NCBI GenBank assembly: GCA_023263735.1
Contig: JALQUQ010000028.1
Coordinates: 1-14,174, forward strand
DNA length: 14,174 bases
Origin: Paracoccaceae bacterium
GTDB lineage: Bacteria > Pseudomonadota > Alphaproteobacteria > Rhodobacterales > Rhodobacteraceae
Reading direction: 5' to 3'
Numbering within the stretch: position 1 is the stretch's first letter; each line of letters opens with the position of its first letter. The notes beneath the pieces are model-generated. The model did not search any database, was not told the DNA's origin, and saw nothing but the letters and a program-made list of their open reading frames with translations. The position numbers were made by a program, and so were the translations under genes. Below, one piece after another: positions 1-6,854 of the stretch.

Positions 1-1508
1 ACATCTTTCTGTTCATCCTGTTCGGCGCGTTTCTGGAAAAGGCCGGGATGATCAAACTGTTCACCGACGTCTCATTGGGCCTCGTCGGCCATCGGATGGG
101 CGGGCCGGCCAAGGTGGCGGTGCTGTCCTCGGGGCTGATGGGCACGATCTCGGGTTCGGGCGTGGCCAATGTGGTGACCACCGGGCAGTTCACGATTCCC
201 CTGATGAAACGCTTCGGCTATCGCCCCGCCTTTGCGGGCGGGGTCGAGGCGACGGCCAGCATGGGCGGGCAGATCATGCCGCCGGTGATGGGGGCCGTGG
301 CCTTCATCATGGCCGAAACGCTGGGCGTCGAATATTCCGAGGTGGTGCAGGCGGCCATCATTCCGGCCATCCTCTATTTCGCCGCCGCCTTCTGGATGGT
401 GCATCTCGAGGCCGGGCGTCTGGGCCTGCGGGGCATGGCCCGGTCCGAACTTCCCTCCCCCAAACGGGCGTTGAAAGAGGGGTGGCACCTGATTCTGCCG
501 CTGGCCGCCTTGGTCTGGCTGCTGTTCGGGGGCTATACGCCGCTTTTTGCGGGCACCGTGGGTCTGGCGCTGACCCTGATGCTGATCCTTGGGGCCTCGG
601 TCGCCCTCGGCCTTCCGGCGGGCGCGGTGCGCTATGCGTTCTGGGTGGGGCTCGGCCTTGTGGCGGCGGCCTTCCTGCAATTGGGCATCTGGGTCATGGT
701 GGCGGCCCTCCTCGGCCTGATCCTCGTGAACGGCCTCACCAAGGGCGGGCGCGACACGCTGGCGCTTTGCCGGGACGCGCTGGCCGATGGCGCCCGCACC
801 GCGCTGCCGGTGGGCATCGCCTGCGCCCTTGTCGGCATCATCATCGGCACCATGACCCTGACCGGAGCCGCCAACACCTTTGGCCAATTCATCGTGGGGG
901 TGGGCGAACACAGCCTGTTCCTCTCGCTCGTGCTGACCATGATCACCTGCATCATCCTTGGCATGGGCATCCCCACCATCCCCAATTACATCATCACCTC
1001 CAGCATCGCGGGCCCGGCCCTCTTGGCCTTGGGCGTGCCGCTGATCGTCAGCCACATGTTCGTCTTCTACTTTGGCATCCTCGCCGATCTGACCCCGCCG
1101 GTCGCCTTGGCCTGCTTTGCCGCGGCCCCGATCGCCAAAGAGCGGGGGCTCACGATTGCGCTTCAGGCGGTCAAGATCGCGGCGGCGGGCTTTGTGATCC
1201 CCTTCATGGCGGTCTATACCCCGGCGCTCATGCTGCAAGACGGCGGCCCCCTTGCCCAAGAGCTGGGCTACGCCCCCGCCGTCGCCTATATCGTGACCAA
1301 GGCCGCGCTCGCCATCGGCCTTTGGGGCGCGGCGGTCATCGGATGGCTGAAAAGGCCGCTCAAACCATGGCAACGGCTCTGCGCGATCCTTGGCGCGGGC
1401 CTCCTTGTCGCCGCCTATCCCGTCTCCGATGCCATCGGCTTTGGTCTGGCCGTCGTCTTTTTCCTGTCGATCTACCGCCGCCCCGGGCGCGGCGTGCAGA
1501 TGGGCTAG
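1..1508 (+). CDS. TRAP transporter fused permease subunit (TAXI type), 5'-partial
   Basis: Membrane permease of a tripartite ATP-independent periplasmic transporter, which moves a solute (often an organic acid) across the inner membrane using an ion gradient and a periplasmic binding protein. The reading frame is open from the window edge (first whole codon at 3), so the N-terminus lies outside; about 501 residues are visible. The first visible residues, FLFILFGAFLEKAGM, and the following stretch with SGSGVANVVTTG and GGQIMPPVMGAVAFIM are hallmarks of the DctM-like large subunit. Many hydrophobic helices follow, and a late GMGIPTIPNYII segment is typical of the fused 4TM/12TM permeases that pair with TAXI binding proteins. 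A DUF1850 gene begins 3 nt after the stop, as is usual for TAXI systems. The binding-protein gene is not in the window and the substrate cannot be deduced. Confidence 0.93.
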   Translation, partial: IFLFILFGAFLEKAGMIKLFTDVSLGLVGHRMGGPAKVAVLSSGLMGTISGSGVANVVTTGQFTIPLMKRFGYRPAFAGGVEATASMGGQIMPPVMGAVAFIMAETLGVEYSEVVQAAIIPAILYFAAAFWMVHLEAGRLGLRGMARSELPSPKRALKEGWHLILPLAALVWLLFGGYTPLFAGTVGLALTLMLILGASVALGLPAGAVRYAFWVGLGLVAAAFLQLGIWVMVAALLGLILVNGLTKGGRDTLALCRDALADGARTALPVGIACALVGIIIGTMTLTGAANTFGQFIVGVGEHSLFLSLVLTMITCIILGMGIPTIPNYIITSSIAGPALLALGVPLIVSHMFVFYFGILADLTPPVALACFAAAPIAKERGLTIALQAVKIAAAGFVIPFMAVYTPALMLQDGGPLAQELGYAPAVAYIVTKAALAIGLWGAAVIGWLKRPLKPWQRLCAILGAGLLVAAYPVSDAIGFGLAVVFFLSIYRRPGRGVQMG

Positions 1509-1511
1509 GCC

Positions 1512-1895
1512 ATGGCCCTCTGTGTCCTGATCGCCGGGGCCGTCGCCCTGCACCTGACAGGCCCCGAGGTGCGATTGGAATGGACCCATTCGGTGGAAAA
1601 GATCCGCTGGCGCGAGGTCTGGGCCGAAACCACGACCGGCCTGACCCTGCGCCGCGCCGCCGTCAAAGGCTCGGGCGCGGGGATGGAGCCGGGCGACTCC
1701 GCCATCCTCACCGATGGCTGGTGGGAATGGTCGCCCGCGCTTCGGGTGCCGGCGCTGCATCTGGCCGCCTCGGGCAGCACCGTTTCGGGCTGGGACTTTT
1801 GCGATCTCACCGGCTGCCACGAACTGGGGGCCACGGCATCCGCGCCCCTCACACTCGCCCCCTGCGCCGCCACAGGATCGGGGCAATCCCCATGA
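1512..1895 (+). CDS. DUF1850 domain-containing protein
   Basis: A 127-residue protein recognised as DUF1850 from the core WTHSVEKIRWREVW, the GSGAGMEPGD turn and the DGWWEWSP motif. DUF1850 proteins are typically encoded beside fused TAXI-TRAP permeases; their biochemical role is unknown. The N-terminus (about residues 3-16) is a short hydrophobic stretch that could be a signal peptide or anchor, so export to the periplasm is an inference. Cysteines in WDFCDLTGCHEL near residues 98-103 could form a disulfide there. The start lies 3 nt after the permease stop, so translation is probably coupled to it, and no separate ribosome-binding site stands out. Confidence 0.85.
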   Translation: MALCVLIAGAVALHLTGPEVRLEWTHSVEKIRWREVWAETTTGLTLRRAAVKGSGAGMEPGDSAILTDGWWEWSPALRVPALHLAASGSTVSGWDFCDLTGCHELGATASAPLTLAPCAATGSGQSP

Positions 1896-1962
1896 TCCCG
1901 AACGCGGGGCTTTCCCTGATCGCCACTTGGCCCCATGCTGACCGCGTTCCACAGGGGCGGCG

Positions 1963-3789
1963 ATGGGCGATCAACCAGCCAGCACAGGGCCACGCAAAGG
2001 GTTGCGCCAGATGACAGGGCGCACCCTGATCTTGCCGATCCTGTCGGCGCTGATCTTTGCCGCGCTGACCTTTGTCACGGTGGAACGGCTGTTGCTTGGC
2101 CAGTTGCGTACCGAACTCGACCAATCGCTCGTCCTGACCCGCCGCGCGGTCGAGGCCGAGATCGACCGCTTTCGCGCCCTTCCCGCCGTCGCGGGCGAAG
2201 ATGCAAGAATCGCCGCCGCCCTTTCTTCCGGTCACAGCGCGCCCGCGATCACTCAGGCGAACCGGTATCTTGAAACGATTGCTGCCCATGCCGGGGCCTC
2301 CGATCTGTTTCTGCTCGATGACCGGGGCACCACGATTGCCGCCTCCAACTGGCAAAAGCCGGGCAGTTTTGTCGGGCAAAACTACGGTTTCCGCCCCTAT
2401 TTCCGTCAGGCCATGGCCACCGGGCGCGGCCAGTTTTACGCCATCGGCATCACAACCGGGGTGCCGGGGCATTTTCTGTCGTCGCGCGTCCAAGGCCCCG
2501 ATGGGGCCGCCGGGGTTCTGGTGGTCAAGGTGGATTTGCGCCCCCTGCAGGAAACATGGCGCAAGGCCGGGCTGGAAACGGCGCTCGCCGATTCCGATGG
2601 GGTGGTGTTCCTGTCTGGGCGGCCCGATTGGCTGTACCGCCCCCTTGCGCCGCTGGGTCCGCAGGTGATTCAGCGGATCAGCCTTGGGCGCACCTATGCC
2701 GGGGCCGAAATCGAAACCGCCGCCCCCCTGATGCCTGAATGGCCGCCCTTGCCCGATGCCACCGGGCCGGGCTGGGTGGCGCGCGTGGCCAACCTGCCCG
2801 ATCTGGGCTGGACCCTGCTATCCGCCCGTCCCAATGGCCCGGTCTTGGCCAGTGCCATCGGGGCAACGCTGCTGGCCGCGCTGGCCGGGCTGGTCCTGAC
2901 CGGGGGGGCCATGGCATGGGATCAGCGGCGCCAACTCATCGCGCTGCGGCTGTCGCAGAATGATCGGCTCGAGGCGATGGTGGCCGCGCGCACGCGCGAT
3001 CTGGGCCGCGAAATCGATGCCCGCCGCCAAGCCGAAACCGACCTGCGCGAGGCACAGGAAAGTCTGATCCACGCCGAAAAGATGGCGGCGCTGGGCCGCA
3101 TGTCCACCGCCATCGTGCACGAGGTCAGCCAGCCCCTTGCCGCGATGGAGGCCACGCTGGCCGCCGCCGAAATGACCCTGCCCGCCGGGGCCGACAAATT
3201 GGGCCAACGCATCGGAACGGCGCGCGGCCTCATCCGCCGGATGCAGCGCACCATCCGCCATCTGAAAAGCTTTGGTCGCAAGGAATCGGGCGAATTGGCC
3301 ATGGTCGATCTGGGGGCGGTCGTGACATCGGCGCTCGAACTTGTCGCGCCACGCGCCCGCGCCATCGGCGTCTTGCCCGTGGTTGACCTTGCCCCCGGGG
3401 TGGCTGTCCGGGCCGGTGCCGTGCGGATGGAACAGGTCGTGGTCAATCTGGTCTTGAACGCGCTCGATGCGGTCGAGGGGCGCCCCGATGCCAAGGTGAC
3501 GGTGCAGGTCTTGGCCGAACCCGATTGGGCCGTGCTTCGCGTCATCGACAACGGAGTGGGGATTTCCGCCGCCGATCTGCCCAAGGTGTCCGAGCCGTTT
3601 TTCTCCACCAAAGCGTCCCGCTCTGGCGGCGAGGGCGGGGGGCTGGGCCTTGGCCTGTCGATCTGCCGCGCCATCCTTGCCGAATTCGGGGGCTCTTTGC
3701 GTATGGACACCCAGCAGCACAGGGGGTGTACGGTCAGTGTACGCTTGCCACCCTGGCAAGAAATCCCCATGGGCGAGGCCGCCGAATGA
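1963..3789 (+). CDS. DctB-like sensor histidine kinase
   Basis: Membrane sensor kinase of 608 residues, with domain order TM1 (about 18-38), a large periplasmic sensor region (about 41-290, double-Cache-like by position and length), TM2 (about 294-317), a charged coiled-coil linker (about 320-375), HisKA and HATPase. The phospho-acceptor is H386 in the H-box HEVSQPLAAME. The N-box holds N499, the G1 box is DNGVGI (529-534), and EPFFSTK followed by GLGLGLSIC forms the F and G2 boxes. The HExxQPLAA H-box is typical of the DctB group. The stop overlaps the start of the response regulator by ATGA, so the two are a cognate pair. The chosen start has AGGGG 5 nt upstream; an in-frame ATG at 2011, preceded by AAAGGG, gives a 592-residue protein starting MTGRTLIL and is a good alternative. 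Probable role: sensing the solute of the adjacent TRAP system. Confidence 0.92.
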   Translation: MGDQPASTGPRKGLRQMTGRTLILPILSALIFAALTFVTVERLLLGQLRTELDQSLVLTRRAVEAEIDRFRALPAVAGEDARIAAALSSGHSAPAITQANRYLETIAAHAGASDLFLLDDRGTTIAASNWQKPGSFVGQNYGFRPYFRQAMATGRGQFYAIGITTGVPGHFLSSRVQGPDGAAGVLVVKVDLRPLQETWRKAGLETALADSDGVVFLSGRPDWLYRPLAPLGPQVIQRISLGRTYAGAEIETAAPLMPEWPPLPDATGPGWVARVANLPDLGWTLLSARPNGPVLASAIGATLLAALAGLVLTGGAMAWDQRRQLIALRLSQNDRLEAMVAARTRDLGREIDARRQAETDLREAQESLIHAEKMAALGRMSTAIVHEVSQPLAAMEATLAAAEMTLPAGADKLGQRIGTARGLIRRMQRTIRHLKSFGRKESGELAMVDLGAVVTSALELVAPRARAIGVLPVVDLAPGVAVRAGAVRMEQVVVNLVLNALDAVEGRPDAKVTVQVLAEPDWAVLRVIDNGVGISAADLPKVSEPFFSTKASRSGGEGGGLGLGLSICRAILAEFGGSLRMDTQQHRGCTVSVRLPPWQEIPMGEAAE

Positions 3790-5102
3790 CGAAAACGCTT
3801 TTTGTGGTCGATGACGACGCCGATCACCGCGCCGCTTTGGCCGATCTTCTCGACGCTGCCGGTTATGCCGTGCAGACCTTCGCCACAGCCCCCGCCGCGC
3901 TGGAGGCGCTAGACTCTCCACCAGATCTTGTGATCACCGATCTGCGCATGCCCCAAATGGACGGTATCGCCCTGCTCAAGGCGCTGCAAATCCGCCTGCC
4001 CGACCTGCCGGTTCTGATGATCTCGGGGCATGGCGACGTCGCCCAAGCGGTGCAAGCCATCCGCGCCGGGGCCGAGGATTTTCTGGAAAAGCCCTATGAT
4101 GCGGGCCATCTGATCCTGACCGTCGAACGCACCCTCCGCTCCGCCGCCACCCGCGCCGAAGTGCATCGTTTGCAGTCCATGCTCACCGACCCGCCCGGCT
4201 CTCCTTTCCTTGGGGAAAGCCGGGCTTTATCGGCGGCGCGGGACCGGATTGCGGCGCTTGGGCCGTTGGATGTGGACGTCGTCATTCAGGGAGAAACGGG
4301 CACGGGCAAGGAGTTAGCGGCGCGGCACCTGCATGGGCAAAGCCACCGCGCGGCGGGGCCCTATGTTGCGGTGAACTGCGCCGCCATTCCCGAAGGCATG
4401 TTTGAAACGTTGATGTTTGGCCATTCCGACGGGGCGTTTCCCGGGGCAGGGGCCGCGCGCGCCGGAAAGATCGAGGCGGCGAGCGGCGGCACCCTTCTTT
4501 TGGATGAAGTCGAATCTCTGCCGCTGACCTCTCAGGCCAAGCTGTTGCGCGTTTTGCAAGAACGGGCGGTGGAACGATTGGGCGAACACCATGCCCGGCC
4601 GGTCGATCTTCGTGTGATTACAACCACTAAGACCGATCTTCGCGCCGCGTCGGACGCCGGGCATTTTCGCAGCGACCTTTACTTTCGGTTGGCCGGTGCC
4701 GCGTTGAACCTGCCGCCATTGCGCGAAACCGGGGAGGATATCGGGCTGATTTTCACGCATTACGCCCAACTTGCCGCCCGGCAATACGGGCGCGAAGGGG
4801 TAACGGTTGACTTTGCGCTGCGCCGTCTTTTGCAAAAGCGGGCGTGGCCGGGCAATGTTCGCGAATTGAAAGCGGCCGCGAAAAACCACGCGCTTGGCCT
4901 GAACGATCTGCGCCCCGAGGGGCCGGTGGATCAATCGAGCGGGCCGCAGACCCTTGCCGATAAGGTTGCGGCCTTTGAAGCGCGGGAAATTGCCGCCGCG
5001 CTGGATCGTCACCGCGGCAATACGCAGCGCGCGGCTGAAACGCTTGGCCTGCCCCGGCGCACCCTGAATGACAAGATGCGCCGCTACGATCTGGGAGATT
5101 AG
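3786..5102 (+). CDS. DctD-like sigma-54-type response regulator (GAFPGA variant)
   Basis: NtrC-family transcription activator of 438 residues. Receiver domain about 1-120: acidic pocket DDD near residues 9-11, phospho-acceptor D52 in VITDLRMPQMDG, and K102 in EKPYD. AAA+ domain about 140-370: Walker A GETGTGKE with K175, and Walker B LLLDEVE with D240-E241. C-terminal Fis-type helix-turn-helix about 390-438, including NTQRAAETLGLPRRTL. Loop 1, which in sigma-54 activators reads GAFTGA and contacts sigma-54, reads GAFPGA here (residues 216-221, P219). The AEALESMP-like variant DEVESLPL after Walker B is reminiscent of DctD. The ATG overlaps the kinase stop by 4 nt. It most likely controls the upstream TRAP operon; whether it still works with sigma-54 is open. 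Codon choice shifts near 4210, from GCC/ATC-rich to GCG/ATT-rich. Confidence 0.9.
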   Translation: MTKTLFVVDDDADHRAALADLLDAAGYAVQTFATAPAALEALDSPPDLVITDLRMPQMDGIALLKALQIRLPDLPVLMISGHGDVAQAVQAIRAGAEDFLEKPYDAGHLILTVERTLRSAATRAEVHRLQSMLTDPPGSPFLGESRALSAARDRIAALGPLDVDVVIQGETGTGKELAARHLHGQSHRAAGPYVAVNCAAIPEGMFETLMFGHSDGAFPGAGAARAGKIEAASGGTLLLDEVESLPLTSQAKLLRVLQERAVERLGEHHARPVDLRVITTTKTDLRAASDAGHFRSDLYFRLAGAALNLPPLRETGEDIGLIFTHYAQLAARQYGREGVTVDFALRRLLQKRAWPGNVRELKAAAKNHALGLNDLRPEGPVDQSSGPQTLADKVAAFEAREIAAALDRHRGNTQRAAETLGLPRRTLNDKMRRYDLGD

Positions 5103-5108
5103 CGGCGG

Positions 5109-5708
5109 TCAAAAGCTGAAGCTGATTTCGTCCGTGTCGATCTTGGTGGAAAGCCGGCGATGTTGCCGGCTGAGTTCATCGCGCAGAATGGCAAAATGCA
5201 CCTCGGCCGGGGCGAGATCGGCGGTCAGGGTCGGGTCGGCCAACAGGTTCCACAGCGGCGCATCGATGCGCTGTTTTCCCCCGGCGCCCCGCACCACCCA
5301 CCGCTGATCGGGGCGCAAGATTTCAATCTGCCCCCCAAACGGCAAGGCGCTTTCCAGACACAGGATCATCAGGAAGACAAGCTTGACCTCCCTCCGGGCG
5401 GAGGGGTCGTCGGGTTTCCAATCGATCCGGATGCGCCCGCCCCGCCCCAAGGTGGTGAGGATGTCGCGGATTTCCCCGGCGGAAAGCTTTTGGTCATTCG
5501 GCCCTGCCGCGCCAAAGGCCACCCGGAAAAAGCGCACCCGTGCATTGGCACTGGCCACAGAGTCAAGAATGAGCTGCAATTCCGGGCTTTTGCCAAGCCC
5601 ATCCATCATCAAAAGTTCGACCCCATTGCCGATAGCGCCGATCGGGCTAATAAGGTCGTGACAGATTCGAGAGCCGATCAGCGCAGTCATATCGGGTTTT
5701 TCGGACAT
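5109..5708 (-). CDS. chpT: ChpT-type histidine phosphotransferase
   Basis: A 199-residue protein matching the ChpT family (formerly DUF2328). In Caulobacter ChpT passes phosphate from the hybrid kinase CckA to the cell-cycle regulator CtrA and to CpdR. The N-terminal dimerisation helix has SRICHDLISPIGAIGNG with phospho-accepting H17, and the rest is a degenerate HATPase-like fold with no N, G1 or G2 boxes, as expected because ChpT does not bind ATP. Length is normal for the family. It converges on the response regulator with only 6 nt between stops and diverges from the DUF3553 gene with about 30 nt between starts. In Rhodobacterales the CckA-ChpT-CtrA route mostly controls motility, gene transfer agents and related traits rather than viability; that role is inferred from the family. 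Confidence 0.9.
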   Translation of the reverse strand: MSEKPDMTALIGSRICHDLISPIGAIGNGVELLMMDGLGKSPELQLILDSVASANARVRFFRVAFGAAGPNDQKLSAGEIRDILTTLGRGGRIRIDWKPDDPSARREVKLVFLMILCLESALPFGGQIEILRPDQRWVVRGAGGKQRIDAPLWNLLADPTLTADLAPAEVHFAILRDELSRQHRRLSTKIDTDEISFSF

Positions 5709-5728
5709 AGCTTTGACTTTCGGGGTAC

Positions 5729-5732
5729 AGGA
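5729..5732 (+). promoter_or_regulatory. Ribosome-binding site that favours the 5739 start
   Basis: AGGA sits 6 nt upstream of the ATG at 5739 but directly against the ATG at 5733, where it could not act. This favours initiation at 5739 for the DUF3553 gene. Confidence 0.5.
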
Positions 5733-5738
5733 ATGTCG

Positions 5739-5912
5739 ATGAATGGATTGTTAGAGCCCGGAATGTTTGTGCGCCACCCACATCAGCCGGATTGGGGGTT
5801 GGGACAGGTGCAATCCAATATCGGCGGGCGGATCACCGTAAACTTTGAACATGCGGGCAAAGTGGTGATCGACGGCCGCCAGATCGATCTGATGCCGGTG
5901 TTTGACCAGTGA
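5739..5912 (+). CDS. DUF3553 domain-containing small protein
   Basis: A 57-residue protein of the DUF3553 family, common in Rhodobacterales and of unknown function. The sequence begins MNGLLEPGMFVRHP, followed by DWGLGQVQSNIGGRIT and VNFEHAGKVVIDG. The pattern of short beta strands, and a glycine-rich loop with a WG(L)GQV motif, resembles the small SH3-like or CarD/UvrD-tail modules that bind proteins or nucleic acid; this is inference from pattern only. There is no signal peptide or membrane segment, so it is probably cytoplasmic. The start at 5739 is chosen because AGGA lies 6 nt upstream; ATG 5733 would add two residues (MS). It is divergent from chpT, with their promoters sharing or overlapping in about 30 nt. 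The gene is too short to judge codon bias. Confidence 0.85.
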   Translation: MNGLLEPGMFVRHPHQPDWGLGQVQSNIGGRITVNFEHAGKVVIDGRQIDLMPVFDQ

Positions 5913-5940
5913 ACCGTGCGACATCGGGGCATAAAACAAC

Positions 5941-5950
5941 CTTGATCAAG
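5941..5950. repeat. Perfect 10-bp palindrome CTTGATCAAG
   Basis: A perfect palindrome in the gap between the DUF3553 gene and olsB, 28 nt after the DUF3553 stop. It lacks a T-tract and the arms are too short for a good terminator, so an operator site or chance are the alternatives. Confidence 0.4.
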
Positions 5951-5985
5951 CCGAAAGATGGATCGGGTTCAGGGCCAGCGATCGC

Positions 5986-6014
5986 TTGCCCGAAAACGAC
6001 GCATCCTTTATCGA
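5986..6014 (+). promoter_or_regulatory. Candidate olsBA promoter
   Basis: TTGCCC (5986-5991), a 17-nt spacer and TATCGA (6009-6014) form a weak sigma-70-like pair. It would start transcription close to the CtrA-like element and about 55-60 nt before the olsB ATG. Both boxes match the consensus only partly. Confidence 0.3.
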
Positions 6015-6021
6015 ATATCAT

Positions 6022-6040
6022 CGTTAACTGTTGGTAAACG
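6022..6040. promoter_or_regulatory. CtrA-box-like imperfect palindrome upstream of olsBA
   Basis: TTAA (6024-6027), seven bases, then TAAA (6035-6038) match the CtrA full-site consensus TTAA-N7-TTAA at 7 of 8 positions. The same stretch is an imperfect inverted repeat, CGTTAAC / GTAAACG, with 6 of 7 positions paired. It lies 38 nt before the olsB start. A chpT gene (the CtrA pathway) is nearby, but a single AT-rich match is weak evidence. Confidence 0.35.
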
Positions 6041-6077
6041 CCGTCGAGGTATCGGGATCGGCCCAGTCGGAAGCTGT

Positions 6078-6854
6078 ATGACACAGAATGAAAAATATGC
6101 CGTCAGGCTGGCTCGGACAGAGGCGGATCTGATTTCCGCGCAGCGGTTGCGGTATCGGGTTTTCGTCGAAGAGTTGGGCAGCGATGGCCCGCAGGTCGAT
6201 CACATCCAAAAGCTGGAGCGCGATGAGTTCGACGCGATTTTCGACCATCTGGTGTTGGTCGATTGCACGGTGCCGCAGGGGCTGGACCATGTGATCGGGG
6301 TGTATCGGCTGTTGCCGTCGGACCGGATCGGCAGCGACGGGCGGTTTTATTCGGAAAACGAGTTTGATCTGGGGCCGCTGCGGCAATCGGGGCGCAAGCT
6401 GCTGGAGCTGGGGCGGTCGTGCGTGCATCCCGATCATCGGGGCGGAACCAGCATGTTTCATCTGTGGAACGGGCTGTCAGACTATGTTCTGGACCGAAAG
6501 ATCGAAGTTCTGTTCGGGGCGGCCAGCTTTTTCGGAACCGATATCGCGGCCCTGAAAACCCCGCTGTCCTATCTGCACCACATGCATCTGGCGCCACCCG
6601 CGCTGCGGGTCAAAGCCTTGGGGCCGACGGCGGTGCCGCTGAACCATATGCCGATCGAGACGTTGGACAAGAAGGCCGCGTTGAAGGCGATTCCGCCGTT
6701 GATCAAGGGCTATCTGCGGCTGGGCGGCTTCGTGGGCGAGGGGGCCTTTGTCGATCATGCGTTCAACACGACCGACGTCTGTCTGGTCATGGATACCGCG
6801 CGGATGAGCAACCGCCATTATGATTACTATACGCGGGGCCGGGTTCAGGAATGA
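6078..6854 (+). CDS. olsB: L-ornithine N-alpha-acyltransferase OlsB
   Basis: First enzyme of ornithine lipid synthesis: it transfers a 3-hydroxyacyl chain from acyl carrier protein to the alpha-amino group of ornithine, giving lyso-ornithine lipid. The 258-residue product has the OlsB hallmarks: an N-terminal RLRYRVFVEELG segment, VIGVYRLLP, LELGRSCVHPDHRGG (the acyltransferase core, GNAT-like fold) and a C-terminal YLRLGGFVGEGAFVDHAFNTTD. Length is in the family range. ATG 6078 is chosen because the protein start matches the family; the open frame further upstream has no family similarity and crosses the regulatory gap. It overlaps olsA by ATGA, so the two steps are translationally coupled. 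The product has no membrane segment and probably acts at the inner face of the inner membrane. Confidence 0.93.
   Translation: MTQNEKYAVRLARTEADLISAQRLRYRVFVEELGSDGPQVDHIQKLERDEFDAIFDHLVLVDCTVPQGLDHVIGVYRLLPSDRIGSDGRFYSENEFDLGPLRQSGRKLLELGRSCVHPDHRGGTSMFHLWNGLSDYVLDRKIEVLFGAASFFGTDIAALKTPLSYLHHMHLAPPALRVKALGPTAVPLNHMPIETLDKKAALKAIPPLIKGYLRLGGFVGEGAFVDHAFNTTDVCLVMDTARMSNRHYDYYTRGRVQE

Noticed and set aside
72..1952. A 626-codon open frame on the minus strand opposite the TRAP permease, and long plus-strand frames such as 482-2014.
   Set aside because: Composition is dominated by R, G, P, H and Q, with no family motif. They are GC-rich shadows of the permease, DUF1850 and kinase genes.
1896..1962. 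A possible sigma-54 promoter (TTGG at 1927-1930) before the kinase.
   Set aside because: The GC that should follow GG after ten bases reads AC (1941-1942), so the -12 element is missing.
2818..3921. Long minus-strand frame opposite the sensor kinase.
   Set aside because: It lies antisense to a kinase with all its boxes intact, has a shadow-like composition, and shows no recognisable domain.
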